DNA from: Oscillospiraceae bacterium | Lineage (GTDB): Bacteria > Bacillota > Clostridia > Oscillospirales > Ruminococcaceae | Assembly: GCA_017468365.1 (NCBI GenBank) | Contig: JAFUIS010000014.1 | Span: forward strand, 1-64,000 | Length of the DNA stretch: 64,000 nucleotides | Direction of reading: 5' to 3' | In this document: one piece after another, positions 31,668 to 40,713 of the stretch | Layout of the letters: every line of letters begins with the position of its first letter | Position numbering within the stretch: the first letter of the stretch is position 1 | Notes under the pieces: model-generated | Seen by the model: only the letters and a program-made list of their open reading frames with translations | Told to the model about the DNA's origin: nothing | Databases searched by the model: none | Translations under genes and position numbers: made by a program

Positions 31668-31843
31668 CGCATGATGCTTGAAATGCCGTTTGCGATATTG
31701 CCGACGGCTTTTACGGTTTTTGCCGCGCTTTTGCGCACCTTGCGTACGCTGTTTCTTTTGGTGCCGTTCATCATATAAACCGCGGTGCCCACTGCTGCGG
31801 CTGCTGCGGCACCGGACATAAGTGCCGAAACTGTTTTATTCAT
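31664..31843 (-). CDS. Small Ala-rich membrane protein (59 aa)
   Basis: This 59-aa protein has one glycine/alanine-rich membrane segment (residues ~6-25, with a run of six Ala) followed by a strongly basic tail (KRNSVRKVRKSAAKTVKAVG). The ATG has a perfect GGAGGTA site at 31851-31857. Similar Ala-rich one-helix proteins with basic amphipathic tails occur in Ruminococcaceae and are uncharacterised. A membrane-anchored DNA- or envelope-binding role is possible but unsupported. Confidence 0.72.
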   Translation of the reverse strand: MNKTVSALMSGAAAAAAVGTAVYMMNGTKRNSVRKVRKSAAKTVKAVGNIANGISSIMR

Positions 31844-31966
31844 TTTAAAAATACCTCCAATCCGTTTTTGTGATCTTATTTTTTACCGAAGAAGTTTTTT
31901 CGATACGCGGAATTTTAAGGTCAATAAAAATGGAGAAAAATTTTTTTGAAAAAAGAAGGCGAAACG

Positions 31967-32830
31967 ATGGAAAAAAGACCGGCAAGAGTTGCCGCGATAC
32001 ACGATCTTTCCGGTTTCGGAAGATGTTCCATATCTGTAATATTGCCGGTGCTTTCCGCAATGGGAGTTCAGGTCTGTCCGGTTCTCACTGCGGTGCTTTC
32101 AACTCATACCGGCGGTTTAGGCGAAGTTGTTTTTCGCGATCTCACCGATTATATCAAGCCGGCGCTGGAACATTATAAAAAACTTGATATCGATTTTGAG
32201 GCGGTATATTCAGGATTTTTGGGAAGTGAGGAACAGGTGGATTCCTGCCTTGAATTTTTTAAAAATTATCCCGAAAGCCTTAAAATTGTCGATCCGGTAA
32301 TGGGCGACAACGGAAAGGCATATAAAACCTGCACCCCGAGCCTTCAGAAAAGAATGAAGGAACTTGTGGCGGTGGCGGATATCATTACTCCGAACCTTAC
32401 AGAAGCGGCGATGCTTCTGGGCGAAAGTTACCGCACCGAACCAATGACCGTAAGCGAAGCGCGAAGCCTTCTTCTCAAACTTCACGGGCTCGGTCCGAAA
32501 AACATCGTTGTGACCGGGGTGGAACTTGCCAGCGGAATTCTTGCGAATATAGGATATGACGGCGAACAGGGTTCGTTCTGGTATTCGCCCTGCGAATATA
32601 TTCCGGTGCATTATCCGGGATGCGGAGATATTTTTGCTTCGGTGCTTATCGGTGCGATGCTTGGGGGCGCAAGTCTGCCTATCGCTATCGGAAGGGCGAC
32701 GGATTTTGCGGAACTTTGCGTAAAGACCACTTTCAGTTACGGAAGCGACACAAGACACGGCGTTATGCTTGAATCCGTTCTCGGAAATCTCATCCGAGGT
32801 GACGGAAACGGAACCTATAAAACTCTTTGA
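31967..32830 (+). CDS. Pyridoxal/pyridoxamine kinase (ribokinase fold)
   Basis: This 287-aa kinase of the PdxK/PdxY type phosphorylates pyridoxal-family vitamers in B6 salvage. It opens with VAAIHDLSGFGRCSISVILP, has the VLSTHTGG segment, VDPVMGDNGKAY, TPNLTEAAML, and the C-terminal anion-hole motif PGCGDIFAS with the catalytic Asp. The ATG at 31967 follows AGAAGGCG; a TTG at 31946 is an alternative. A terminator follows directly. Confidence 0.9.
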   Translation: MEKRPARVAAIHDLSGFGRCSISVILPVLSAMGVQVCPVLTAVLSTHTGGLGEVVFRDLTDYIKPALEHYKKLDIDFEAVYSGFLGSEEQVDSCLEFFKNYPESLKIVDPVMGDNGKAYKTCTPSLQKRMKELVAVADIITPNLTEAAMLLGESYRTEPMTVSEARSLLLKLHGLGPKNIVVTGVELASGILANIGYDGEQGSFWYSPCEYIPVHYPGCGDIFASVLIGAMLGGASLPIAIGRATDFAELCVKTTFSYGSDTRHGVMLESVLGNLIRGDGNGTYKTL

Positions 32831-32836
32831 CCAAAT

Positions 32837-32871
32837 AAAAAGAACGAAAAAATTTTTTTCGTTCTTTTTTT
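32837..32871 (+). terminator. Terminator after pyridoxal kinase
   Basis: A long A/T-rich symmetric hairpin, AAAAAGAACGAAAAAA/TTTTTTCGTTCTTTTT, ends in T. Confidence 0.88.
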
Positions 32872-32963
32872 ATTATGGTGACAAAATCACAGAAAAAGCA
32901 AATGCATCGGGATATAATAAAGTCAAAGGAAAAATCCTTAAACTTAAAAAAGAGGTGTAAATT

Positions 32964-33284
32964 ATGAAACTTTTCGATATTTTCGGAAAACCTGATATAA
33001 ATGAAAATCTTAAAGAATATGAAAAAGAAGAAAATGCAGTTCTTCTTGATGTTCGTACCCGTGAGGAATTTGCCGAAGGACATATACCTAAAAGCAAAAA
33101 TCTTCCGCTTCAGGTTATTGACAAAGCGGGAAAATTTATCGATAATGAAAATGTACCCGTTTTTGTATATTGCAGAAGCGGCGGAAGAAGCAGCATGGCG
33201 CAGGAAATGCTTAAAAGCATGGGATACAAAAACGTAAAAAACCTCGGAGGAATAAACGGATATAACGGAAGGGTGGAATATTAA
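32964..33284 (+). CDS. Single-domain rhodanese-like protein
   Basis: This 106-aa rhodanese domain has VLLDVRTREEFAEGHIPKSKNLP and the active-site loop CRSGGRS with Cys70, which carries a persulfide in sulfurtransferases. It is cytoplasmic. A TATAAT at 32913-32918 and AAAGAGGTG before the ATG support expression from here. It sits one base before a CoA-disulfide reductase-rhodanese fusion, so the pair likely works in reactive-sulfur or thiol-disulfide handling. Confidence 0.92.
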   Translation: MKLFDIFGKPDINENLKEYEKEENAVLLDVRTREEFAEGHIPKSKNLPLQVIDKAGKFIDNENVPVFVYCRSGGRSSMAQEMLKSMGYKNVKNLGGINGYNGRVEY

Positions 33285-33285
33285 A

Positions 33286-34977
33286 ATGAAAATCGTTATT
33301 ATCGGCGGTGTTGCCGGCGGCGCAACCGCAGCTGCAAGGATAAGAAGGCTTGACGAAAAGGCTGAGATAACCGTTTTTGAAAGAAGCGGATATATTTCCT
33401 ATGCAAACTGCGGTCTTCCTTATTATGTCGGCGACGTAATCACCGATAAGAACGAGCTTACTCTTCAGTCTCCCGGAGGATTTAAAAGAAGGTTCAATGT
33501 CGACGTAAAAATTCATCATGAGGTCACCGCAATCAATAAGGAAAGAAAAACTGTTTCTGTAAAGAACCTTGAAAGCGGCGAAACCTTTGAGGAAAGCTAT
33601 GATAAGCTTATTCTTGCGACGGGCGCAAAGCCTTTTGTTCCTGATATTCCGGGAGCTTATTCGGAAAAAATCTTCAGCATCCGAACCGTCGAGGATACTT
33701 TTGAAATTAAAAAATATCTTCAGAAAAAACTTACGAAATCCGCAGTTGTAGTCGGAGGAGGCTTTGTCGGAGTCGAAATGGCCGAAAACCTTTCGGCGCT
33801 CGGAATAAAAGTTACCCTTGTTGAATCAGCAAAACAGCTTCTTTCTCCTTTTGACAGCGATATGGCCGCATTTATTCATGCGGAGGTACGCCGCCACGGA
33901 ATCAATCTTCTTCTCGGAAAAACCGTTTCTGCCTTTGCGGAAAAAGACGGAATGCTTGAGGTTGCCATTGAAGGAGAAAAAACGCTTCGTACCGACATGG
34001 CGGTGATGGCTGTGGGAGTAAAACCCGAAACCGACCTTGCGGAAAAAGCGGGACTTTCTCTTGGAATCCGCAAAAGCATTGCTGTAAACGAGCGTATGGA
34101 AACCTCTGAAAAGGATATTTATGCTGTGGGCGATGCGGTACAGATCAAAAATTCCGTTACCGGTGAGGATGCGCTTATATTCCTTGCGGGTCCCGCAAAC
34201 AAACAGGCGAGAATTGCCGCGGACAACATCTGCGGAATCGAAAGCAGATATAAAGGCGCTCAGGGAAGCTCGGTTGTAAAGGTTTTTGACATTACCGCGG
34301 CATCCACCGGAATCAACGAAAGCGCCGCTAAAAAAGCGGGGATAGATTTTGAAAAAGTCATTCTTTCGCCCATGAGCCATGCGGGTTATTATCCCGGCGG
34401 AAAAGTGATGACCATAAAAGTTCTTTTTGAAAAAGAGACATTCCGCCTTCTCGGCGCCCAAATTGTGGGATATGACGGAGTCGATAAACGAATCGACGTT
34501 TTTGCAACTGCGATAAAAGCGGGGCTTGACGCAAGGGAGCTTAAAGACATAGATCTTTCCTATGCTCCGCCTTATTCTTCCGCAAAGGACCCCGTAAACA
34601 TGGCAGGATTTATGATTGACAACGTTTCAAACGGAACGCTTAAACAGTGGTTTGTTGAGGATGCTCAAAATCTTCCCCGTGACAAGAGCGTAACTCTTCT
34701 TGACACCAGGACCGAAGGCGAATATAAGCGCGGACATATTGAGGATTTTATCAATATTCCCGTTGATTCGCTCAGAAGTCGCCTTGACGAAATTGAAAAG
34801 GGAAAACCCGTTTACGTAATTTGTCAGAGCGGACTTCGCAGCTATATTGCAAGCAGAATCCTTGAAGGAAACGGCTTTGAAGCTTATAACTTTGCGGGAG
34901 GATTCAGGTTCTATGATGCGGTGATGAACGATAAGGCGCTTTCGGAAAGCCAGTTCCCCTGCGGAATGGATAAATAA
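33286..34977 (+). CDS. CoA-disulfide reductase with C-terminal rhodanese domain
   Basis: This 563-aa fusion flavoprotein has an N-terminal FAD site GGVAGGATAAARIRRL, then ERSGYISYANCGLPYY with the single active-site Cys42, and an NAD(P)H-binding Rossmann fold (VVGGGFVGVEMAENL). The dimerisation domain follows. The C-terminal rhodanese domain (about 455-563) has LLDTRTEGEYKRGHIEDF and loop CQSGLRS. Such CoADR-RHD proteins reduce CoA disulfide/persulfide or polysulfide with NAD(P)H. It follows the single rhodanese by one base, and the terminator downstream is shared with the convergent ABC operon. Confidence 0.93.
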   Translation: MKIVIIGGVAGGATAAARIRRLDEKAEITVFERSGYISYANCGLPYYVGDVITDKNELTLQSPGGFKRRFNVDVKIHHEVTAINKERKTVSVKNLESGETFEESYDKLILATGAKPFVPDIPGAYSEKIFSIRTVEDTFEIKKYLQKKLTKSAVVVGGGFVGVEMAENLSALGIKVTLVESAKQLLSPFDSDMAAFIHAEVRRHGINLLLGKTVSAFAEKDGMLEVAIEGEKTLRTDMAVMAVGVKPETDLAEKAGLSLGIRKSIAVNERMETSEKDIYAVGDAVQIKNSVTGEDALIFLAGPANKQARIAADNICGIESRYKGAQGSSVVKVFDITAASTGINESAAKKAGIDFEKVILSPMSHAGYYPGGKVMTIKVLFEKETFRLLGAQIVGYDGVDKRIDVFATAIKAGLDARELKDIDLSYAPPYSSAKDPVNMAGFMIDNVSNGTLKQWFVEDAQNLPRDKSVTLLDTRTEGEYKRGHIEDFINIPVDSLRSRLDEIEKGKPVYVICQSGLRSYIASRILEGNGFEAYNFAGGFRFYDAVMNDKALSESQFPCGMDK

Positions 34978-34995
34978 AAAAACGCATGAGCATGC

Positions 34996-35031
34996 AAAAA
35001 AAGGACGGCTTTGCCGTCCTTTTTCTTTTTT
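34996..35031. terminator. Bidirectional terminator, CoADR versus ABC operon
   Basis: The stem AAAAAGGACGGC/GCCGTCCTTTTT with a TTT loop and T/A runs on both sides lies between convergent operons. Confidence 0.93.
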
Positions 35032-35043
35032 GAGCATTGAGCA

Positions 35044-36822
35044 TCAGCTGAACTGTGAATTATAAAGCGATGCATAGAAACCGCCTTTTTCCATGAGCTC
35101 CTTGTGAGTGCCCTGTTCGGCAATGGTTCCGCCGAGGACCACAAGAATGTTATCTGCGTTCTGAATGGTGGAAAGGCGGTGGGCGATTACGAAGCAGGTG
35201 CGGCCTTTCATAAGTTCTGACATGGCTTCCTGAATTTTTATTTCGGTGCGGGAGTCGACGTTCGAAGTTGCTTCGTCGAGGATAAGCATCGGCGCATCGG
35301 AAAGGAAGGCGCGGGCAATAGTGATGAGCTGGCGCTGGCCTTTCGAGATGTTCGTTCCGTCGTCGGAAAGAACGGTGTCATATCCGTCCGGAAGGCTTTC
35401 GATATAGGAATCTATCCTTGCTGCTTTTGCAGCGGCTTTTACCTCTTCAAAAGTGGCGTTTTCTTTTCCGTAAACGATGTTTTCAAAAACTGTTCCGTGG
35501 AAAAGCCAGGTATCCTGAAGAACCATGGTATAGGCTTTTCGAAGGTCTTTTCGTTTTATGTTTTCCACAGGAAGGGAATCGAGTGTTATTTCACCGGAAT
35601 TCGCGTCGTAAAAGCGCATCAGAAGGTTGATTATGGTGGTTTTTCCGGCGCCGGTGGGACCGACTATCGCAACGGTTTTTCCGGGTTCCGCATGAAAATC
35701 TATATCGCGAAGGACGGTTTTTTCGGGAGTATAGCCGAAGGAAACGTCGCTGAATCCAACGTCGCCTTCAACTTCGGAAAGTTCGGCAGCATCGGGAACA
35801 TCGGCGGGTTCAGGTTCTTCGTCGATGATTCTGAAAACGCGTTCGGCGGCGGAAAATGCGGACTGGAATTCGTGAAGGATATTTGCGAATTCGTTTATGG
35901 GTCCCGCGAATTTTCTGGAATACTGGACGAATTGAGCAACGCCGCCGAGGGTGATGAAGAAAACGGAGGATTCGGAAACTTTTCCGCCTACGGAAAGCAT
36001 ATAGAGGATTCCGCCGAGCATTGCCACAAGGGACATGGAAAGGTTATTGATGAAGTTGACCGAGGGACCGAGGGTAGCGCCGTAATATTCGGCGTTATAA
36101 TAGGCGTTCATTGCGGTTTCGTTGCGGTCGTTGAACCTTTGGGAGATGACGTCCTGTTTTCCGTAAGCTTCGATGGTGCGGTTTCCGGAAAGCATTTCTT
36201 CCGCAAAGCCGTTGAGTTCACCCAGTTTTCTGGAACGTTCGCTGAAAAGCGGGCGAACTTTTTTTGAACGGTAGCGGGTGAAAAGAATTGAAACCGGAAC
36301 GGTGAAAGCAAAGATGAGTATCATCGGCTTTGAAATATTCCACATGAAAACAAGGGAGCCGACGACGGTATAAATACTGGTCATGACCTGAACAAGGTCG
36401 TGGGAAAGGGAACTGTTGATGGTGTCGATATCATAGGAAATTCGGCTTATGATATCGCCGGTGGGGTGGGTATCGAAATATCCGACCGGAAGGGTGTTCA
36501 GCTTTTCAAAAAGCTGTTTTCTCATGGTGTAAACTATCCTTTGGCTGAGGTGTATCATTATCACCGCAAGAAAATAAGAGAGCACAGCCGAAAGAACGTA
36601 GCAGACGGCCATTTTTATGACGTTTTCCCATACAGGGGCAAGATCCGTTCCTTTGGAAAATTCGATTGCATCGATGGCGGCGCCGGAATATTTCGGTCCC
36701 ATAAGGGAAAGCTGGTTCGAAGCGAGAGTAAAGGCAAGGGCGGAAAGGAAAAGAGGCCATTCCTTAAAAATATATCCGCCGAGTCTTAAAAGTACGCCTT
36801 TGGTGTTCTTTTTTTCAGTCAA
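35044..36822 (-). CDS. ABC exporter half-transporter (second subunit)
   Basis: This protein of about 592 aa has an N-terminal six-helix exporter domain and a C-terminal ATPase: Walker A GPTGAGKTT, signature SKGQRQL (ISKGQ in place of LSGGQ), Walker B LILDEATSNVD and switch His in IAHRLST. With its neighbour it should form a heterodimeric exporter of the LmrCD/BmrCD/YheHI type. The TTG start at 36822 follows GGAGGTG and overlaps the end of the first subunit by 8 nt. This subunit keeps the catalytic Glu (DEAT), whereas the partner has DDSS. The substrate is unknown; a drug or peptide is likely given the MarR regulator. Confidence 0.92.
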   Translation of the reverse strand: MTEKKNTKGVLLRLGGYIFKEWPLFLSALAFTLASNQLSLMGPKYSGAAIDAIEFSKGTDLAPVWENVIKMAVCYVLSAVLSYFLAVIMIHLSQRIVYTMRKQLFEKLNTLPVGYFDTHPTGDIISRISYDIDTINSSLSHDLVQVMTSIYTVVGSLVFMWNISKPMILIFAFTVPVSILFTRYRSKKVRPLFSERSRKLGELNGFAEEMLSGNRTIEAYGKQDVISQRFNDRNETAMNAYYNAEYYGATLGPSVNFINNLSMSLVAMLGGILYMLSVGGKVSESSVFFITLGGVAQFVQYSRKFAGPINEFANILHEFQSAFSAAERVFRIIDEEPEPADVPDAAELSEVEGDVGFSDVSFGYTPEKTVLRDIDFHAEPGKTVAIVGPTGAGKTTIINLLMRFYDANSGEITLDSLPVENIKRKDLRKAYTMVLQDTWLFHGTVFENIVYGKENATFEEVKAAAKAARIDSYIESLPDGYDTVLSDDGTNISKGQRQLITIARAFLSDAPMLILDEATSNVDSRTEIKIQEAMSELMKGRTCFVIAHRLSTIQNADNILVVLGGTIAEQGTHKELMEKGGFYASLYNSQFS

Positions 36823-38533
36823 CAAAAGCACCTCCCATCTGGGAATCGCTTATTTCGCGATATTCGCGGCAGGATTCGAGAAGTTCTTCATGGGTTCCGT
36901 TTCCGATGACTTTTCCGTCGTCAAGAACAAGGATACGCTCGCAGTTTTTGACGGAACTTACCCTTTGGGCAACGGTTATGACGGTGGAACCGGAAAGTTC
37001 GGAATCAAGCGCTTTTCTGAGAGCCGCGTCGGTTTTATAGTCAAGGGCGGAGGAAGAGTCGTCGAGGATTATGATATCGGGTCTTGCGGCAACGGCCCTT
37101 GCGATAAGAAGCCTTTGCTTCTGACCGCCGGAAAGGTTGGTTCCTTTTGGAGCGATGACGTGGTCATAGCCTTCGGGAAGGGCTTCGATAAAGTCGGAAG
37201 CCTGGGCGATATCGGCGGCGCGTTTTATGTCTTCGTCGGAGATATCTCTTCCGAAGCGGATGTTTTCAGCTATGCTGTCGGCATAAAGAAAATCATTTTG
37301 GAGGGCGACGCCGAACATTGAGGTGAGCGCTTCGCGGTTATAGGAAGTGATATCCCTTCCGCCGATTTTTATTTTTCCGCCGGTAGCTTCATAGGAACGC
37401 ATCAGGAGTTTTATGAGGGTGGATTTTCCGCTTCCGGTGGCGCCGATTATTCCGAGGGTGCCGCCTTTTGGAACGGAAACGGAAAGGTTTTCAATATTGT
37501 TTTTCTTTCCGAGATAGGAAAAAGAAACGTTTTCGAAAGAGATGAAATTTTTATCGTCGGCAGGAGAATTATCTTCGGTGACGTAAAAATTATCGGGGGT
37601 TTCAAGAACTTCGGCAATCCTTCCCGCGGAAGCGGCACATTTGGTATACATTACAAAAATTCGGGAAATTACCATCATCGCCATGGAAATAAGGGTAAAA
37701 TACTGAACAAAAGCAATGACTGTTGCGGGAGTGGAAATTCCTTTTGCAACAGTGAAAGCGCTGAGGGCGACAACAGCGGTGATACCGAGGTTCATAAGAA
37801 GCATCATTATGGGGTTGACGCTTCCCATGATTATTCCGGCGCGGCGTTCATCTTTTGAAAGGCCGAGGTTGACCGCATCATAGCGGCGGTTTTCGTAATC
37901 GTTTTTTGAAAGAGCCTTGATAACACGGATTCCCTGGGTATCTTCGCGGACAACACGCACCATTTTGTCAACGGAATTCTGGACTTTTGAATAAAGCGGA
38001 ACGCCGTTTCGGGAAATGGAATAGACGGTGATGAAAATAAAAGGCAGGGTTGCAAGCATTACGAGGGCAAGTGTGGAATCCATGAAAAAGCTTATGCCGA
38101 GTCCGCCGATAAGAAGAATGGGGGCGCGGACACCCATTCGCTGCATCATGCTTACGAAATTATGGACGTTATAGGTGTCAGTGGTTATCCTTGATTCAAG
38201 GGAAGGAACGGTGAAACGGTCGGTATCCGAAGAAGAAAGATAAAGTGTTTTTGCAAAAAGGTCGCGGCGCATTTTTTTTGAAAAATCGCGGGAAACTTTT
38301 GCAGCCATTCGGTTTGCGGTGATGTTTCCCGCGCAGGCAAGTGCTGCGCAGATTATCATCAGAACGCCGAAAAAAACGACCTTTTCCACCCGAAGGGTAC
38401 CGATGACGTTATCGAGGATATGAGTGAGGATATAGGGAAGAAAAAGTTCGGCGACGGTTCCGGAAACTTTTATCGAAAAGCCCAGAAGCATTCGCCATTT
38501 AAAAGGTTTGAGATAATTTATAAGAAATTTCAA
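36815..38533 (-). CDS. ABC exporter half-transporter (first subunit, degenerate site)
   Basis: This 572-aa protein has an exporter membrane domain followed by an ATPase with Walker A GATGSGKST, signature LSGGQKQ and Walker B IILDDSSSALD. The residue after the Walker B Asp is Asp instead of the catalytic Glu, and the switch region reads VAQRVSS with Gln for His. These changes mark the degenerate site of an asymmetric heterodimeric exporter, complementing the neighbour. The TTG start overlaps the MarR stop, so all three genes are translationally linked. Confidence 0.92.
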   Translation of the reverse strand: MKFLINYLKPFKWRMLLGFSIKVSGTVAELFLPYILTHILDNVIGTLRVEKVVFFGVLMIICAALACAGNITANRMAAKVSRDFSKKMRRDLFAKTLYLSSSDTDRFTVPSLESRITTDTYNVHNFVSMMQRMGVRAPILLIGGLGISFFMDSTLALVMLATLPFIFITVYSISRNGVPLYSKVQNSVDKMVRVVREDTQGIRVIKALSKNDYENRRYDAVNLGLSKDERRAGIIMGSVNPIMMLLMNLGITAVVALSAFTVAKGISTPATVIAFVQYFTLISMAMMVISRIFVMYTKCAASAGRIAEVLETPDNFYVTEDNSPADDKNFISFENVSFSYLGKKNNIENLSVSVPKGGTLGIIGATGSGKSTLIKLLMRSYEATGGKIKIGGRDITSYNREALTSMFGVALQNDFLYADSIAENIRFGRDISDEDIKRAADIAQASDFIEALPEGYDHVIAPKGTNLSGGQKQRLLIARAVAARPDIIILDDSSSALDYKTDAALRKALDSELSGSTVITVAQRVSSVKNCERILVLDDGKVIGNGTHEELLESCREYREISDSQMGGAFVD

Positions 38534-38961
38534 TTTCTAAAAGTTCCCTCCGTTTCTTCAATGGCTTTTCTTGCGTTGGATTCGATTTTTTCGGTCACGG
38601 AACGGAATACCGCAAGTTCCTCTTCGGGAATGCCTTCAAAAATAAGGCGGTTCCATTCAGCGGTGATTTCACGCACCTTCGGAAGGACTGAAAGCATTTT
38701 TTCGGTGGGGAAAACAAGGGTCTGTCTTTTATCGGAAGGGTTGGGGTTTCTTGTTACGTAACCGAGGGATTCAAGCTGTGCAAGAGCCCTTGTTACGGTG
38801 CTTTTGTTAAGGCAAAGGTCTTTCGCAATCTCATCCTGGGAGCGGCCGGGAAAACGACAGACCGTGAGCACGAAGGGGTGGTGGCAGGCCAAAAGTTCTT
38901 CACCCATTTTTTTGGAGCGGAAGATACTTTGGCAGCGGCTTATGATATTAAGACTTTTCAA
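38530..38961 (-). CDS. MarR-family transcriptional regulator
   Basis: This 143-aa winged-helix protein has recognition helix region QDEIAKDLCLNKSTVTRALAQLESLGYV and wing RNPNPSDKRQTLV. It is typical of MarR repressors that respond to small molecules and control efflux. The TTG start has GGAGATATGCTCT upstream. It is the first gene of the operon, and its promoter is covered by two copies of a 14-bp inverted repeat, so autorepression with ligand relief is the likely mode. Confidence 0.93.
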   Translation of the reverse strand: MKSLNIISRCQSIFRSKKMGEELLACHHPFVLTVCRFPGRSQDEIAKDLCLNKSTVTRALAQLESLGYVTRNPNPSDKRQTLVFPTEKMLSVLPKVREITAEWNRLIFEGIPEEELAVFRSVTEKIESNARKAIEETEGTFRN

Positions 38962-38985
38962 AGAGCATATCTCCTTTCTGAAAAG

Positions 38986-39044
38986 GTTGTGAATGCAACA
39001 GTTGTATATGCAACTATTATACGGCCGAGACGGAAAAAGGTCAA
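38986..39044 (-). promoter_or_regulatory. marR-ABC promoter with tandem operators
   Basis: On the minus strand TTGACC (39044-39039), a 17-nt spacer and TATAAT (39021-39016) form the promoter. Immediately downstream, on the plus strand, are two 14-bp near-identical inverted repeats, GTTGTGAATGCAAC (38986-38999) and GTTGTATATGCAAC (39001-39014), 15 bp apart centre to centre. They cover the transcription start. Confidence 0.88.
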
Positions 39045-39055
39045 GGGGAAAAAGA

Positions 39056-39104
39056 AAAAAGGTTTTTGAGCACAGGACAAAAAACGGTGCTCAAAAACCT
39101 TTTT
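39056..39104. repeat. Terminator-like hairpin between divergent genes
   Basis: A long perfect stem, with core GGTTTTTGAGCAC (39061-39073) and GTGCTCAAAAACC (39087-39099) extending into flanking A/T runs, has a 13-nt loop and T-runs on both strands. It lies between the divergent marR and GerA genes, where no gene needs a terminator. It carries the GAGCAC hexamer. Confidence 0.75.
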
Positions 39105-39163
39105 GTGTTTGTATATTTTTTGATTTTTAAGAAAAAATATCCTTTGGAAAGGCGGCGTTTTTT

Positions 39164-40552
39164 ATGAATATATCAACGGATATTGAAGCGAACAAACTGC
39201 ATTTTGATGCGGTTTTCGGCACCGGCCGAAACTTTGATTTAAAAAAGCGGGAGCTTTCTTTTGCGGGAAAAGAAGCGGTGCTTTATATGATAGACGGATT
39301 TTTGAGAAGCGACGTTCTGGAACGTATTCTGGCGGAGTTTTCTTTCCTTAAAAAAGGCGATGCGGACGACGAAAAAGAGTTTTTTGAGCACCACATTCCT
39401 TTCGGAGGAGTTGACAGAATGTATGACGACGGCGAAATAGTAACCGCGGTGCTCAGCGGAAGAACGGCGCTTATGGTGGATGGTTTTCCGTGTGCATATA
39501 TCTTTGAACTTCGGAACTATCCTCAAAGGGACAATGCGGAACCGGACAGAGATAAAGTGCTCAGGGGGTCCAGGGACGGATTTACGGAAACCATGCTTTT
39601 CAACGCCGCGTTGATAAGACGAAGAATAAGGGACAGTGACCTTTGCATCGAATATAAAAACATAGGAACCGTTTCGAAAACCGATATCGCTCTTTGCTAT
39701 CTTGAAAGCAAGGTGGACAAAACCATGCTCGAGGACGTCCGCAACAAGATAAAAAATTCGAAGATAGAAGCTTTGACCATGAGCCAGGAGGATATGGCAA
39801 ACGTTATCAACGGAAAACAGCGGTGGAATCCTTTTCCGAAATATAAATTTTCGGAAAGACCGGACGTTGCCGCGGCGCAGATAATGCAGGGTGACCTTAT
39901 CGTTCTTGTGGACAACACGCCGACAGCTATGATAATGCCGGCGACGATTTTCGATATTGCGGAGGATGCGAACGATTATTATTTTCCGCCGCTTACCGGT
40001 GCATATCTTAGGATAACCAGGATTCTGACGATGATAGTGACGCTTTTTGTAACTCCGGTCTGGCTTCTGGCGCTGGAATATCCGGAATTTGTTCCGGAAA
40101 CTTTTAAATTTGTGCTTGTGACCGAAAACCAGAATATTCCGATAATATGGCAGCTTTTGATTTTGGAATTCGTCATCGACGGACTTAAACTTTCGTCTCT
40201 CAACACCCCGGGAATGCTTTCTTCGACCTTTTCGATAATTGCGGGTATAATCGTAAGTGATTTTGCGGTGAAAAGCGGCTGGTTTGCTTCTGAAACAATG
40301 CTTTATATGGCTTTTGTCGCCATGGCGAATTACAGCCAGCCGGGTTATGAACTTGGCTATGCCATAAAATTCATGAGAATGGTGCTTCTTTTGGGAACTG
40401 CATTTTTTGGAATATGGGGATTTATCGGCGGGATCGTTCTTACGCTTTATCTTCTTCTCACGACGAAGATTCACGGAAAAAAAGGGTATTTTTCTCCCAT
40501 CGTTCCTTTTTCGGCAAAGGGAATTATGACGCTTTTGTTCCGGCTTAAATAA
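39164..40552 (+). CDS. GerA/SpoVAF-family spore germination protein
   Basis: This 462-aa protein has a soluble N-terminal half and four to six membrane helices after about residue 285. It contains the GerA-family segment RGSRDGFTETMLFNAALIRRRI followed by SKTDIALCYLESKVD. The RGSRDGF wording is closer to SpoVAF than to GerAA nutrient receptor subunits. These proteins sit in the spore inner membrane and take part in germination. No GerAB/GerAC or other spoVA genes are adjacent, so it is an orphan here. The ribosome site GGAAAGGCGG precedes the ATG. Forespore (sigma-G) expression would be expected; I did not identify that promoter. Confidence 0.85.
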   Translation: MNISTDIEANKLHFDAVFGTGRNFDLKKRELSFAGKEAVLYMIDGFLRSDVLERILAEFSFLKKGDADDEKEFFEHHIPFGGVDRMYDDGEIVTAVLSGRTALMVDGFPCAYIFELRNYPQRDNAEPDRDKVLRGSRDGFTETMLFNAALIRRRIRDSDLCIEYKNIGTVSKTDIALCYLESKVDKTMLEDVRNKIKNSKIEALTMSQEDMANVINGKQRWNPFPKYKFSERPDVAAAQIMQGDLIVLVDNTPTAMIMPATIFDIAEDANDYYFPPLTGAYLRITRILTMIVTLFVTPVWLLALEYPEFVPETFKFVLVTENQNIPIIWQLLILEFVIDGLKLSSLNTPGMLSSTFSIIAGIIVSDFAVKSGWFASETMLYMAFVAMANYSQPGYELGYAIKFMRMVLLLGTAFFGIWGFIGGIVLTLYLLLTTKIHGKKGYFSPIVPFSAKGIMTLLFRLK

Positions 40553-40604
40553 TATGCCGATTTTTAATATTTTCTGATGAAAATCTTAAAACGCAAGAAT
40601 TATA

Positions 40605-40633
40605 TTGAAATAGGTGTAAAAATAAGTTATTAT
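40605..40633 (+). promoter_or_regulatory. Promoter of the MBOAT/DHHW operon
   Basis: TTGAAA (40605-40610), a 17-nt spacer and TATTAT (40628-40633), leaving a 5' leader of about 75 nt. Confidence 0.6.
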
Positions 40634-40713
40634 TATCTTGCTGTCGTGACAAAAAGTTCGTGAATAACGACATTTTATAGATAATACAAAACGTAAGGAC
40701 GGAAACAAAAACA

